A stretch of 64,000 nt of DNA, from assembly GCF_900258485.1 (NCBI RefSeq), contig NZ_OGVE01000001.1, positions 1 through 64,000 of the forward strand, given 5' to 3'. Source of the DNA: Helcococcus massiliensis. GTDB taxonomy: Bacteria > Bacillota > Clostridia > Tissierellales > Peptoniphilaceae. Positions 39,355 to 49,477 of this stretch are shown one piece after another. Each line of letters starts with the position of its first letter. Position 1 is the first letter of the stretch. The translations under genes and the position numbers were made by a program. The notes below the pieces were generated by a model. The model had not been told where the DNA came from. It worked only from the letters and a program-made list of their open reading frames with translations, and did not search any database.

Positions 39355-40494
39355 ATGTCAAGTAAGGTAGATTTAGTAGCCATGCTTTTAGCTGGCGGTC
39401 AAGGTAGTAGGCTTAAGTACTTAACATCAAACACCGCAAAACCTGCAGTTCCATTTGGCGGTAAGTATAAAATAATAGACTTTGCCCTTTCTAATGCGAG
39501 AAATTCCTTGGTAGAAAATATAGGCGTATTAACTCAATATAAACACTTCTATTTGAATGAACATATTGGGATTGGTCAGCCTTGGGACTACGATAGGTTA
39601 AGTGGTGGACTAAAACTTTTACCTCCTTATTTTACAGAAGATGGGGGAAGGTGGTATAAGGGTACAGCCAATGCTATTTATGAAAATATAGATTACCTGG
39701 ATAATTTAAATCCAGAATATGTACTTATCTTATCAGCCGACCATATCTACAAGATGAATTATAGAAAAATGCTAAGTTTCCATAAGGAAAAAGGAGCAGA
39801 TCTTACTATTGCTGTAATGGAAGTTGATTGGGAAGAAACTTCCAGATTTGGAATAATGAATACCGACCAAGATCAAAAGATAGTAGAATTTGAAGAAAAA
39901 CCTAAAAATGCTAAGTCAAACCTAGCATCCATGGGAATATATATTTTTAATTGGACTTTACTAAGAAAAGCTTTAATCGAAGATTACGAAGATAAAGAAT
40001 CAAGCTATGATTTTGGTAATGATATCATTCCTAGATTATTAAAGTCAGGTACAAATCTATATGCTTATAAATTTGAGGGATATTGGAAGGATGTAGGTAC
40101 TGTAAGGTCTTACTGGGAATCCAATTTGGAGCTAATAGAAGATAAAAATGGTTTAAATGTTTATGACCATGCTTGGAAGGTATACACTAAATCTAAAAAT
40201 CTTCCACCACATTATATTGGGAAAAATGCACAATTAAATAAAACTCTAGTTAATGAAGCATGCCGAATTTACGGTAAGGTTGATAATTCTGTTTTGTTTG
40301 ACCAGGTTACTATTGAAGAAGGAGCAGAGGTATATAATTCTGTAATACTTCCTGGAGTGGTTGTTAAAAAAGGTGCCAAAATCTTTAATTGTGTTGTGAC
40401 AGAAAACATGACGATCAATGAAAATGAATTTTTTGGTGATATAGATGACGATAGTGTATATTTAATTTCACAAGCAGGTATATTAAAGGAATAG
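39355..40494 (+). CDS. glgC: Glucose-1-phosphate adenylyltransferase, catalytic subunit
   Basis: Makes ADP-glucose and pyrophosphate from glucose-1-phosphate and ATP, the committed step of bacterial glycogen synthesis. The 379-residue protein has an intact nucleotidyltransferase loop, [14 protein letters not shown], then [19 protein letters not shown], the catalytic ADHIYKMNY region, [11 protein letters not shown] for substrate binding, and a C-terminal left-handed beta-helix with hexapeptide repeats. RBS AGGAGG is strong. It is followed eight bases later by its paralogue GlgD. Confidence 0.96.
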   Translation: MSSKVDLVAMLLAGGQGSRLKYLTSNTAKPAVPFGGKYKIIDFALSNARNSLVENIGVLTQYKHFYLNEHIGIGQPWDYDRLSGGLKLLPPYFTEDGGRWYKGTANAIYENIDYLDNLNPEYVLILSADHIYKMNYRKMLSFHKEKGADLTIAVMEVDWEETSRFGIMNTDQDQKIVEFEEKPKNAKSNLASMGIYIFNWTLLRKALIEDYEDKESSYDFGNDIIPRLLKSGTNLYAYKFEGYWKDVGTVRSYWESNLELIEDKNGLNVYDHAWKVYTKSKNLPPHYIGKNAQLNKTLVNEACRIYGKVDNSVLFDQVTIEEGAEVYNSVILPGVVVKKGAKIFNCVVTENMTINENEFFGDIDDDSVYLISQAGILKE

Positions 40495-40502
40495 GAGGGT
40501 CT

Positions 40503-41621
40503 ATGAAAAATTTAGCTGGTATTATAAAATCTGGTTTTGATAACAAGTCTTATGCAGGATTATTGAAAAGTAGACCTGACTATATGCTTCCATTTGGTTC
40601 AAGATATAGGCTGGTTGATGCATGCCTATCAAATTTTAATGAATATGGAATCTATAAGGTTTTATTACAAGGTGATAAAAATATAAAATCTACCTTAGAC
40701 CATGTTTCAAATGGGGAACACTGGGATATGGACTTAAGAGAGGATGGGTTAGCTATTTCTGTACCTAGTCCTGAAGAGTACAATTCAAATAATAGGAGAA
40801 TATATTCTTACTATAGTTCCATATCTTTTATAGATGAAGAATTCATTGACAACATTTATATAGCAAATCCTATGGTTGTTTCTAGGATAAATATAGAAAG
40901 TATATATGAAGACTTTTTAGAAAATGACTATGATGTTATGTTTTTATATAGAAAACAAGAAGACCATGAAGGAAAGTACCTTAATTCTAGAAAAGTAATT
41001 TTTGATGAAGATGGTAAGGTCCAAAATATTGGAGTAAATTTAGGCACTGAACCTATATTTAATTTATTTATGGACCATATTTTAATCAAAAAGAAAGTAT
41101 ATATAGACCTTGTGACTGAAGCTTTAGAAAAAGATAATGCTTATACCTTGACGCAAGCTATTATGAATAATAAAGAAAAGTTAAGCATTGGGTCTTATGA
41201 AATTATTAACCATGTAGAATATATTAAAGATTTAAATTCTTTTTATGATGCAAATATAAATTTATTAAACGAAGGGATTTATACAGACCTATTTCTAATG
41301 GGATCTGGAATTTTAACAAAAAATAAAGATGAACCATCTACTTTTTATGGTGAAGGCAACTATGTTAAAAATTCATTAATTGCTAATGGTTCATTTATAT
41401 TTGGAAGAGTTGAAAATTCTATCCTATTTAGACAGGTTAATATTGATAAAAATGCACAAGTTAAAAACTCAATTCTATTCCAAGGAGTAATTATAGAAGA
41501 CGGTGCACATGTTGAGAATGCTATACTTGATAAGAATGTTATTATCAGGTCTGGTGTAAAACTTATAGGAGATAGACATAATCCTATAGTTGTGGAAAAG
41601 AACAAAATATTGGAGAAATAG
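40503..41621 (+). CDS. glgD: ADP-glucose pyrophosphorylase regulatory subunit GlgD
   Basis: A GlgC paralogue of 372 residues that in Firmicutes joins GlgC in a heterotetramer and raises its activity. The usual pyrophosphorylase loop is absent: the N-terminus reads LAGIIKSGFDNKSYAGLLK instead of a GGxGxRL motif. Shared parts remain, such as LPFGSRYRLVDACLSN and the C-terminal beta-helix. It is therefore most likely non-catalytic. The next gene starts two bases after its stop. Confidence 0.94.
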   Translation: MKNLAGIIKSGFDNKSYAGLLKSRPDYMLPFGSRYRLVDACLSNFNEYGIYKVLLQGDKNIKSTLDHVSNGEHWDMDLREDGLAISVPSPEEYNSNNRRIYSYYSSISFIDEEFIDNIYIANPMVVSRINIESIYEDFLENDYDVMFLYRKQEDHEGKYLNSRKVIFDEDGKVQNIGVNLGTEPIFNLFMDHILIKKKVYIDLVTEALEKDNAYTLTQAIMNNKEKLSIGSYEIINHVEYIKDLNSFYDANINLLNEGIYTDLFLMGSGILTKNKDEPSTFYGEGNYVKNSLIANGSFIFGRVENSILFRQVNIDKNAQVKNSILFQGVIIEDGAHVENAILDKNVIIRSGVKLIGDRHNPIVVEKNKILEK

Positions 41622-41622
41622 C

Positions 41623-43044
41623 ATGAATATATTATATATAGCTGCTGAGGCTACTCCATTTATCAAAACAGGGGGACTTGCTGATGTAGCAGGTTCCCTT
41701 CCTAAAGCCATAAATAATCAAGGTCATGACATAAGATTAGTTTTACCTCTGCATGGCCAAATATATGAAAAATATATAGATAAGTTAGAAAGTTTAGGAT
41801 CATTTGAAGTTGATTTAATTAAGAAAACTGTGGATGTAGAAGTATTTCATTTTAACAACCAAGGCTTAGAATGTTATTTCTTGGCAAATAAAGAATTTTT
41901 CGACAGAAATGATCTTTATGGTTATGAGGATGATGATTTAAGATATCTCTTATTTTCTAAGGCTAGTGTCTTACTTTTAGAATTTTTAGATTTTAAAGCC
42001 GATATCTTGCATGCTAATGATTGGCATAGTGGCTTAGCTATTCTATATCAAGATTATTTTGCAAGGATAAAAGATTTCTATAAAAATACTAAGAGTCTAT
42101 ATACTATCCATAATATTATTTATCAAGGAACTTTTGACGATATTATATTGGGTTATATGGAAATGGACTTGCTTAATATTTATAGAGAAAGCCTAGATTT
42201 TTATGGAAAAGTATCTTTTATGAAGGCTGGTATTATAAATTCAACAGCCTTTAATACTGTGTCGAAAACCTATGCTAATGAAATAAAACATAAAGAATAT
42301 GCCTATGGCCTTGAAGAAGTGATAAACACTCATAAAGACAAGTTATCGGGTATAATAAATGGTATTGATTATGTAAAATACAATCCGAAAACTGATATGC
42401 GTATTGAGAGCAATTATGATGTAAATTCTATTGATAAAAAGCTTGCAAATAAAACTTATCTACAAAAACTATATAATTTAGAAGTTAATAAAGATATTCC
42501 TTTGATAGGAATGGTTACAAGATTAGCTCATATGAAGGGGATGGATCTATTATTTGAGGCCTTTGATCAACTTATACAAGAGGATGTGCAATTTGTATTG
42601 TTAGGAACTGGTGAAGCTAATTATGAAAATATATTAAGAGACTACCAAAACAAGTATCCTAAAAATGTTGCAGCAAGACTATATTTTTCAGACCAAGAAG
42701 CCAATGCAATTTATGCTGGATCTGATCTTTATATGATGCCATCCATTACTGAACCTTGTGGGATTTCACAATTAATAGCCATGAGGTATGGGGCAATACC
42801 AATAGTTACAGAAACGGGTGGCCTAGAAGATACTGTTCATGCTTATAACAAGTATACAGGAGAGGGAAATGGATTTTCTTTTTATGATAAAAAGCCAGAT
42901 GTCTTATTAGAAACAACAAAAAGAGCTATAGAAACATATAGAAATAAGGAAGAATTTATTGGATTAATAAAAAATGCCATGAATTCTAAATATGATTGGG
43001 AAAATTCATCTAAGGAATATATACAACTTTATAGGAGTTTATAA
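41623..43044 (+). CDS. glgA: Glycogen synthase (ADP-glucose)
   Basis: A GT5 glucosyltransferase that extends alpha-1,4 chains, about 473 residues. The N-terminal ADP-glucose motif reads IKTGGLADVAGSLP, and DILHANDWHSGLA, IHNIIYQG and the C-terminal PSITEPCGISQLIAMRYG with ETGGLEDTV are all present. ATG 41623 follows GGAG at 41612-41615; a reading from 41590 would overlap glgD without a ribosome site. The last base of its stop codon is the first base of the next ATG. Confidence 0.96.
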   Translation: MNILYIAAEATPFIKTGGLADVAGSLPKAINNQGHDIRLVLPLHGQIYEKYIDKLESLGSFEVDLIKKTVDVEVFHFNNQGLECYFLANKEFFDRNDLYGYEDDDLRYLLFSKASVLLLEFLDFKADILHANDWHSGLAILYQDYFARIKDFYKNTKSLYTIHNIIYQGTFDDIILGYMEMDLLNIYRESLDFYGKVSFMKAGIINSTAFNTVSKTYANEIKHKEYAYGLEEVINTHKDKLSGIINGIDYVKYNPKTDMRIESNYDVNSIDKKLANKTYLQKLYNLEVNKDIPLIGMVTRLAHMKGMDLLFEAFDQLIQEDVQFVLLGTGEANYENILRDYQNKYPKNVAARLYFSDQEANAIYAGSDLYMMPSITEPCGISQLIAMRYGAIPIVTETGGLEDTVHAYNKYTGEGNGFSFYDKKPDVLLETTKRAIETYRNKEEFIGLIKNAMNSKYDWENSSKEYIQLYRSL

Positions 43045-45296
43045 TGATTGATAAAAAGACTTTACATGAAAGTATTAAAAATAATCTATTTGAATTGTTC
43101 GCTAAAGATTTTACCTATGCTAGGGATCCAGAAATTTATACTGCTTTAGCAAATAGCGTAAGGCAATTAGTAGGAGAAAAATGGTTTCATTCTCTATATG
43201 ACAACTTAGATTCAAGAAGACTTTATATTCTATCGTTTGAATATACTTTAGGAGATAGCTTACTAAAAAACCTAGTAAAATTAGACTTATATGATACTGC
43301 TAAAGAGATTTTAGCGGACTATTCTATTGATATTAAAGATATACTTGAATGGGACATAGAGTTTGCCTTAGGTTATGGTGACTTGGGATCTGTTTCAGGA
43401 TACTTACTAGAGTATTTATCTAAATATCACAATAATATTTATGCTTACGGGTTGAGATATAGAAATGGTATGCTTAAGCAAGAAATAATTGATGGGGAAC
43501 AAGTTGAAAAGCCTGATAATTGGAGGGTAAATAAAAACCCTTGGGAACATGAAAAAGGCTTTAACCATTGGGTTGATTTAAAAGATGACACTGTAAAGGC
43601 TATTCCTTACGATATTCCAATTTTATCAAGTGATTCAAACAATGTATCTACTTTAAGATTATGGAAGTCATATTCTGTAGAAGATTTGGACTTTGAAAAG
43701 TTTTCAAAGGGGCAAATTCAAGAATCCTATGAAAGAATTAATAGGGCAAATTCTATAGTAGAATTTTTATATCCTAGTGAAGACAATTATGAAGGTAAGA
43801 AGCTTAGATTAGAGCAAGAATATTTCTTTGCTAGTGCAAGCATACAAGACATTCTAAAGAAATATAAAAAATATATTGGTAAAGATATATCAAAATTAGC
43901 AGATTACATTACAATCCAAATCAATGATGTTCACCCAAGTTTGTCAATTTTAGTATTTATTGAATTACTAATGAAAAAATATGACTATAAATTTGAAGAC
44001 GCTTTAGCTTTAGCAAAAGAAGTCTTTATCTTTATGCAATTGTCAATACTTCCTGAAACAATGGAAACATGGGATTTAGCCCTTATTGATAAAGTATGTC
44101 CAAATATGATAAATATTATTTATGAACTAGATAAGCATTTAAAATTAGACCTTTCAAATAAAGAGATTAATAATCCTGAACCACTATTAATAATCAGAGA
44201 AGGTAAATTAAATTCTATAAATGTTTTATACTATGTATGTAAAAATATTATTTCATTAGAGAAAAACCATAAAAACTTATTAGAAGATAAATATCTTTCA
44301 TCTCAATATAATGCTTACCAAGCAAAGATTGATTTTATTAATTTTAGCTTTGATACTGACCAATATTACAAGGAAAGACAAATAAAAAGACAAGACAAGG
44401 TCTTAGAAATTACCGACCTAGAGGTTAAAGAATTGAAAGATATTAAGTTATCTAATAAAAAATATCTTTTAAATGAATTAGACCTAGATTTGAATTTATA
44501 TAATTGCAAGTCCTGCTTTGTTATGCACTTAGGTAATTTCCATGAATATAAGAGACAAATTCTTTCTGTCTTATCTGTAGCCTTAAGCTATTACAGGATG
44601 AAAAAAAATCCAAACAAGGATATACCAGAAAGGACCTATTTCTTTGCTGGTAAATCATATCCAAACTATTATTTAGCTAAAGAGATGATTAAATTTATAA
44701 ATGCCTTAGCTAAAACAGTTAATAATGATTTATTTATAAAAGATAAGATAAAAATAGTTTTTATTGAAAATTACAACTTATCCAAGACTGATATAGCAAT
44801 ACCTGCAAGCGACATATATTTAAACTTAGAGCAATTAAATATGGAATCAGACAAGGTATCAATTTACAAGTCTATAGCTAGTGCATCAGCCATATTAACA
44901 AGTAGGGGGAACTTTGAAAATACATCCTTTACTGATTATGGAATTTCCATGTTTAAATTTGGTGATAAGGCCAGTGAATTAATGAACAATTATTCATACA
45001 ATGTTCAAGAATACTTGGATAATAATGTTGAAATAAAAGAAATGTTTAACTTTTATAAAAACTTAACTAAGGATGAATTCTCTTATGATATAAATAAAAT
45101 TGAGGAATTAATCTTGCATTATAACGACAGGAACTTTATAATAAAAGACCTGTTGGACTTTACCAACGAATTAGAAAATGCTGTTAGATCTTATAGTTAT
45201 GATGAAAATTGGTATAAAGACCTTTATTCCAATGCAAGTAAAATTATAAGAGAAGATAGTAGTGTAAAAAAATATATAGAATTAACGGAGAAATAA
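43044..45296 (+). CDS. glgP: Glycogen phosphorylase-like protein (GT35) with degraded active site
   Basis: The fold of glycogen/maltodextrin phosphorylase is recognisable over 750 residues: LYILSFEYTLGDSLLKNL, GLRYRNGMLKQEIIDGEQVE, STLRLWKSYS, QINDVHPSLSI and HEYKRQILSVL. Catalytic motifs are altered. The family YTNHTVLPEALE appears as FMQLSILPETME, KRIHEYKRQ as GNFHEYKRQ (phosphate-binding arginine lost), GNGGLGRLA as GYGDLGSVS, and the PLP-lysine segment EASGTGNMKF is reduced to ESDKVSIYKS. A lysine remains at the PLP position. It may be inactive, regulatory or of changed specificity. It is tightly packed between glgA and pulA. Confidence 0.8.
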   Translation: MIDKKTLHESIKNNLFELFAKDFTYARDPEIYTALANSVRQLVGEKWFHSLYDNLDSRRLYILSFEYTLGDSLLKNLVKLDLYDTAKEILADYSIDIKDILEWDIEFALGYGDLGSVSGYLLEYLSKYHNNIYAYGLRYRNGMLKQEIIDGEQVEKPDNWRVNKNPWEHEKGFNHWVDLKDDTVKAIPYDIPILSSDSNNVSTLRLWKSYSVEDLDFEKFSKGQIQESYERINRANSIVEFLYPSEDNYEGKKLRLEQEYFFASASIQDILKKYKKYIGKDISKLADYITIQINDVHPSLSILVFIELLMKKYDYKFEDALALAKEVFIFMQLSILPETMETWDLALIDKVCPNMINIIYELDKHLKLDLSNKEINNPEPLLIIREGKLNSINVLYYVCKNIISLEKNHKNLLEDKYLSSQYNAYQAKIDFINFSFDTDQYYKERQIKRQDKVLEITDLEVKELKDIKLSNKKYLLNELDLDLNLYNCKSCFVMHLGNFHEYKRQILSVLSVALSYYRMKKNPNKDIPERTYFFAGKSYPNYYLAKEMIKFINALAKTVNNDLFIKDKIKIVFIENYNLSKTDIAIPASDIYLNLEQLNMESDKVSIYKSIASASAILTSRGNFENTSFTDYGISMFKFGDKASELMNNYSYNVQEYLDNNVEIKEMFNFYKNLTKDEFSYDINKIEELILHYNDRNFIIKDLLDFTNELENAVRSYSYDENWYKDLYSNASKIIREDSSVKKYIELTEK

Positions 45297-45299
45297 TTA

Positions 45300-47135
45300 A
45301 TGATAAGTAACTTATATACGGATAAAGAATTAGGACTTACCTATACTAAGGACTATTCAATTTTTAGAGTATGGGCGCCGTCTCAAGAAGAAATATTTTT
45401 GTGTCTTTATGAAAATTTTGATGAACAAGATAGAAAAACATACCATATGACAAAAGACGAAGACGGATGTTTTGAATTAAAACTTGATGGTGACTATGAA
45501 GGTAAATTCTATACTTATTTAGTTAAAGACCAAGAAGTTGCAGACCCTTATAGTTTTGCATCTTCTGCAAATAGTAAAAGAACAGCTATTATAGACCTAG
45601 CAAAGACAAATCCTGAAGGCTATTTAGACCATAAAATACCAAACAATGATAAGGATAAGGCTATTATAGTTGAAACGCATTTAGCTGATATAACAATAGA
45701 CCCAAGCTCTGGTGCAGACCACAGAGGTTTATTTTTAGGTGCAGCTCAAAAGGGGACAAATTATAATGGGCTTACAACAGGAATGGACCACTTTGCTGAA
45801 ATAGGAGTGACTCATGTCCATCTTTTACCAATCACAGACTATTTAACTGTAGATGAAAATAAACCTCTTGCTAAATATCCAGATAATTATAATTGGGGCT
45901 ATGACCAAGAATTATACAACAATATTGAAGGATCATTTTCAACAAACCCAAATGACCCATATTCAAGAATTAGAGAATTTAAAACTCTAATAAAAAATTA
46001 CCATGAAAACGGTTTATCAGTTGTGTTAGACGTGGTTTACAACCATACCTTTAGGACAGCTGACTCAATTTTCCAGGTATTGGAACCTTACTATTACTAT
46101 AGAACTAATGGACAAACTGAGTTTTCAAATGGATCAGGCTGTGGTAATGAGGTTGCTTCAGAAAGACCAATGGTTAGAAAATTTATAATAGATTCACTTG
46201 TGTATTTAGCTAAAGAATACAAGTTGGATGGTTTTAGATTTGACCTAATGGCTCTTACAGACATCGATACAATTATGATGGCTATAGAAGAGTTAAGAAA
46301 GATTAATCCAAATATCCTTATATATGGAGAACCATGGATGGCTTTACCAAGTCCTCTTCCATATGACAAGCAAATTAATATTGGAATGCAAAAGAATAAA
46401 AACTTTGCAATCTTCAACCCTCATATAAGAGACAACTTAAAAGGGGATACTGATGGAAGTGAAAGAGGCTACTTGCAAGGTGAATATTATCTAAAGGGCG
46501 CAATCCAAGAAGGTATTGCCGGATATGCAAATATCTATGGAAATGAAACAGCCTATGCTCATCCTTTAGAGTCTATAAACTACTTTAATGCCCATGACAA
46601 CTTAATATTTAATGACAAGTTGATAAAATCAGGTGTTCCAGCAGACAAGTTAAAAGATATAACCTATATGGGACATGCTATATTATTAACCAGTCAAGGC
46701 TTACCATTCCTCGTAGCAGGAAACTCATTTATGAGAACTAAAAAAATGAACCACAACTCTTATAATGCTCCAGCAGACATAAATGGTATAGATTGGACCT
46801 TAAAGGAAAAAAATCAAGATTTATTTGAAGCTGTTAAAGATTTGATAAAACTAAGAAAGGATCTAGGAATTTTCAACATGAAAACAAATGATGAAGTTCT
46901 AGAAAAACTTAGCTTTATAGATGGTTTGCAAGATTATTTAATTGGATATATAATAAAATCAGATAATGGTAACTATGCTATCTTCCATAATGTTTCAGAC
47001 TTTAAGGAAGAAGTAGATAAAAGCTTATTTACCGACCAAGAAGAAATACAACATATTTTCTCAAATGGTTTTGTAGATAGTAAGGTTACTGATATAAAAT
47101 TAGATGAGTATTCCATCAACGTATATAAATTCTAG
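45300..47135 (+). CDS. pulA: Type I pullulanase (debranching enzyme)
   Basis: Hydrolyses alpha-1,6 branches. The 611-residue protein has no signal peptide, so it acts inside the cell. An N-terminal CBM48-like domain (YSIFRVWAPSQEEIFLCLY) precedes the GH13_14 catalytic domain with YNWGYDQELYNNIEGSFS, the pullulanase hallmark; also VVLDVVYNH, the nucleophile in GFRFDLMAL, the acid/base in YGEPWMA and NAHDNL. In this operon it would debranch stored glycogen or imported dextrins. The ATG comes four bases after the phosphorylase stop. Confidence 0.95.
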   Translation: MISNLYTDKELGLTYTKDYSIFRVWAPSQEEIFLCLYENFDEQDRKTYHMTKDEDGCFELKLDGDYEGKFYTYLVKDQEVADPYSFASSANSKRTAIIDLAKTNPEGYLDHKIPNNDKDKAIIVETHLADITIDPSSGADHRGLFLGAAQKGTNYNGLTTGMDHFAEIGVTHVHLLPITDYLTVDENKPLAKYPDNYNWGYDQELYNNIEGSFSTNPNDPYSRIREFKTLIKNYHENGLSVVLDVVYNHTFRTADSIFQVLEPYYYYRTNGQTEFSNGSGCGNEVASERPMVRKFIIDSLVYLAKEYKLDGFRFDLMALTDIDTIMMAIEELRKINPNILIYGEPWMALPSPLPYDKQINIGMQKNKNFAIFNPHIRDNLKGDTDGSERGYLQGEYYLKGAIQEGIAGYANIYGNETAYAHPLESINYFNAHDNLIFNDKLIKSGVPADKLKDITYMGHAILLTSQGLPFLVAGNSFMRTKKMNHNSYNAPADINGIDWTLKEKNQDLFEAVKDLIKLRKDLGIFNMKTNDEVLEKLSFIDGLQDYLIGYIIKSDNGNYAIFHNVSDFKEEVDKSLFTDQEEIQHIFSNGFVDSKVTDIKLDEYSINVYKF

Positions 47136-47144
47136 GAGGTTAGA

Positions 47145-48839
47145 ATGGATTACATGACAAAATATCAAGAATGGTTAGATAGTGATTTTATCGATGCCGA
47201 AACTAAAGAAGAATTAAAATCTTTAGAATCAAATAAAGAAGAAATCCAAGATAGATTTTATCAAGATTTAAAATTTGGTACAGCTGGCTTAAGAGGTAAA
47301 ATTGGTGCTGGTACAAATAGAATGAACAAGTATACTGTAGCTTTGGCTACTCAAGGACTAGCTCAAACAATAATTGACCATGGTAAAGAAGCTATGGAAA
47401 AAGGTGTTGCTATTTCATATGATGTAAGACATAAATCAGATGAATTTGCAAAAATCACTGCAGAAGTTTTAGCTGCTAATGGCATAAAAGTTTATACCTA
47501 TGACCAAATCACACCTACACCTGTATTATCATATACTATCCGTCATTTAGGAACTATATCAGGTGTTATGATAACAGCTTCACACAACCCTAGAGAATAT
47601 AACGGATACAAAGCATATTGGAATGAAGGTTCACAAATCTTAGATGATATAGCTAGTGAAATATTAAAAAATATAAGCAAGGTTGGAGATGTAAGCAATG
47701 TTAAATCAATGGACTTTGATAAGGCTGTTGAAGAAGGACTTATCACAATCTTAGATTATTCAATAGTTGATAAATATATGCAAGATGTATTAGATCTAAC
47801 AATTGAAGATGAAAATATTGATAAGGATATTAATGTTGTTTACTCACCATTAAATGGATGTGGTAACAAATTAGTTAGAAGAATCTTGGATGAAAGAGGA
47901 TTTAAAAATATCCACATAGTTAAAGAACAAGAAAATCCAGATCCTGACTTTACAACAGTTGGATATCCAAACCCAGAAGATCCAAAGGCATTTAAATATG
48001 CTATAGAATTAGGAAACAAGATTGATGCTGATATTTTAATAGCTACAGACCCTGATGCTGATAGGGTTGCTGTAGAAGTTAAAAATGAAGAAGGTGGATA
48101 TACTTTCTTATCAGGTAATGAAACTGGATCCCTATTAACCTACTATATTTTAAGTAGATTATCTGAAAAAGGTAAATTACCTAAGAATGGTGCAATTGTA
48201 AAATCTATAGTTTCAACAGACTTACCAGAAAAAATTGCTGATAAATTTGGCGTAGCTAATTTTAATGTTTTAACAGGATTTAAAAACATTTATGCTAAGG
48301 CTAACGAATGGGACAAAACTGGTGAATACCAATATATCTTTGGTTTTGAAGACGCTATTGGATATTCATATGGAGACAATGTAAGAGACAAGGATGCTAT
48401 TTCTTCATCAATGATGGTAATTGAAATGGCTGCATATTACAAGGCTCAAGGTAAAACATTATTAGATGTTCAAAAAGAAATTTTCGAAGAATTTGGCTAT
48501 CATGCACAAAACTTAAATTCAGTTGTTTTAGAAGGGTTAGATGGTCAAAAATTAATAGCTAGAATTATGGAAGAATTTAGAGCAAATCCTATTGAAGAAA
48601 TTAATGGAATAAAATTAGAATCCATAACAGACTATCTAAACGATGAAACAGGATTAGAAAAACAAAATTGTCTTGGTTACAAACTAGAAGATGGATCATG
48701 GTATATCTTAAGACCTTCTGGTACAGAACCAAAGATTAAATTATACATCTACTCAAGTGCTGACACAGCAGAAAAAGCACAAAAAATGGCAGATGCAATA
48801 TTTGAAACAGCAAATGCAAAAATTTTATCAGTAGAATAG
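47145..48839 (+). CDS. pgm: Phosphoglucomutase (alpha-D-phosphohexomutase family)
   Basis: Interconverts glucose-1-phosphate and glucose-6-phosphate, joining glycogen to glycolysis. The 564-residue protein carries FGTAGLRGKIGAGTNRMN at the start, the phosphoserine loop in TASHNPREYNGYK, the metal site DPDADRVAV, the sugar-binding FEDAIGY and the phosphate-binding RPSGTEPKIKLY. Its length fits the PgcA-type enzymes with PGM/PMM activity. It closes the glycogen cluster, has RBS AGGAGG, and is followed by a terminator. Confidence 0.95.
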   Translation: MDYMTKYQEWLDSDFIDAETKEELKSLESNKEEIQDRFYQDLKFGTAGLRGKIGAGTNRMNKYTVALATQGLAQTIIDHGKEAMEKGVAISYDVRHKSDEFAKITAEVLAANGIKVYTYDQITPTPVLSYTIRHLGTISGVMITASHNPREYNGYKAYWNEGSQILDDIASEILKNISKVGDVSNVKSMDFDKAVEEGLITILDYSIVDKYMQDVLDLTIEDENIDKDINVVYSPLNGCGNKLVRRILDERGFKNIHIVKEQENPDPDFTTVGYPNPEDPKAFKYAIELGNKIDADILIATDPDADRVAVEVKNEEGGYTFLSGNETGSLLTYYILSRLSEKGKLPKNGAIVKSIVSTDLPEKIADKFGVANFNVLTGFKNIYAKANEWDKTGEYQYIFGFEDAIGYSYGDNVRDKDAISSSMMVIEMAAYYKAQGKTLLDVQKEIFEEFGYHAQNLNSVVLEGLDGQKLIARIMEEFRANPIEEINGIKLESITDYLNDETGLEKQNCLGYKLEDGSWYILRPSGTEPKIKLYIYSSADTAEKAQKMADAIFETANAKILSVE

Positions 48840-48854
48840 AATAATTAGAAATCC

Positions 48855-48885
48855 AAAAATCTAGGTCATAGACCTAGATTTTTTT
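48855..48885 (+). terminator. Terminator of the glycogen operon
   Basis: A perfect 13-bp stem, AAAAATCTAGGTC with GACCTAGATTTTT, has a three-base loop and a T-tail. Confidence 0.95.
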
Positions 48886-48945
48886 GTAAATTAAGTAATC
48901 TATAATAAATTCTTAAGAAATATTTTATATTATTTATTTATGATT

Positions 48946-48954
48946 TGGTATAAT
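48946..48954 (+). promoter_or_regulatory. Extended -10 promoter of the FHA-SEDS-PBP unit
   Basis: TGGTATAAT, the same extended -10 form as before rnr, lies 27 bases before the FHA gene. No good -35 is seen. Confidence 0.6.
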
Positions 48955-48981
48955 AGTAATTAATAAAGAGAAGGAGTCTAT

Positions 48982-49464
48982 ATGAGAGAATTATTAAATA
49001 TAGTAAGAAATGCTTTTTTTACTAATATTATAGGAAACTTAAATTTATATACAATTATTTCGTCTATAGTGAAATTTATACTCGTCTATATAGTTTTATA
49101 TTACATTTATATCATTGTAAAATTAATTATCTTAGATATTAGGAATATTGATTTTGATAAGGTAAAAAGAGATTATTATTTGATTGTTAGAGATCAAAAT
49201 GGAGCTTCAAAAAGTTACTTATTAGAAGGCTATACTAGCATAGGGAGAAATCTTGGAAATGATATAGTTTTAGATAGTGACCTAGTTTCATCTTATCATG
49301 CTGAGATAATCAAATCTGAAGATTCTTTTTATCTAGTTGACAAGGGATCATTAAATGGAACTTATTTAAATGGAGAATATTTAGATAGCAACCTAGAACT
49401 ACTAGTTGGTGATGAGATAGAGATAGGACCCTATGTTTTAAGCTTGAATGCTGAAATAAACTAA
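48982..49464 (+). CDS. Membrane-anchored FHA domain protein
   Basis: A 160-residue protein with one N-terminal transmembrane helix (about residues 20-48) and a cytosolic FHA domain. The phosphothreonine-binding signature is clear: TSIGRNLGNDIVLDSDLVSSYHAEI, with the core GRNLGNDI, SSYHAEI and KGSLNGTYLNG. FHA domains bind phosphothreonine peptides made by Ser/Thr kinases. It is the first of three genes, followed by a SEDS polymerase and a class B PBP, which resembles the FHA-containing cell-wall clusters of actinobacteria. No kinase gene is in the window. Confidence 0.9.
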   Translation: MRELLNIVRNAFFTNIIGNLNLYTIISSIVKFILVYIVLYYIYIIVKLIILDIRNIDFDKVKRDYYLIVRDQNGASKSYLLEGYTSIGRNLGNDIVLDSDLVSSYHAEIIKSEDSFYLVDKGSLNGTYLNGEYLDSNLELLVGDEIEIGPYVLSLNAEIN

Positions 49465-49477
49465 AAGGAGTAAGTTT

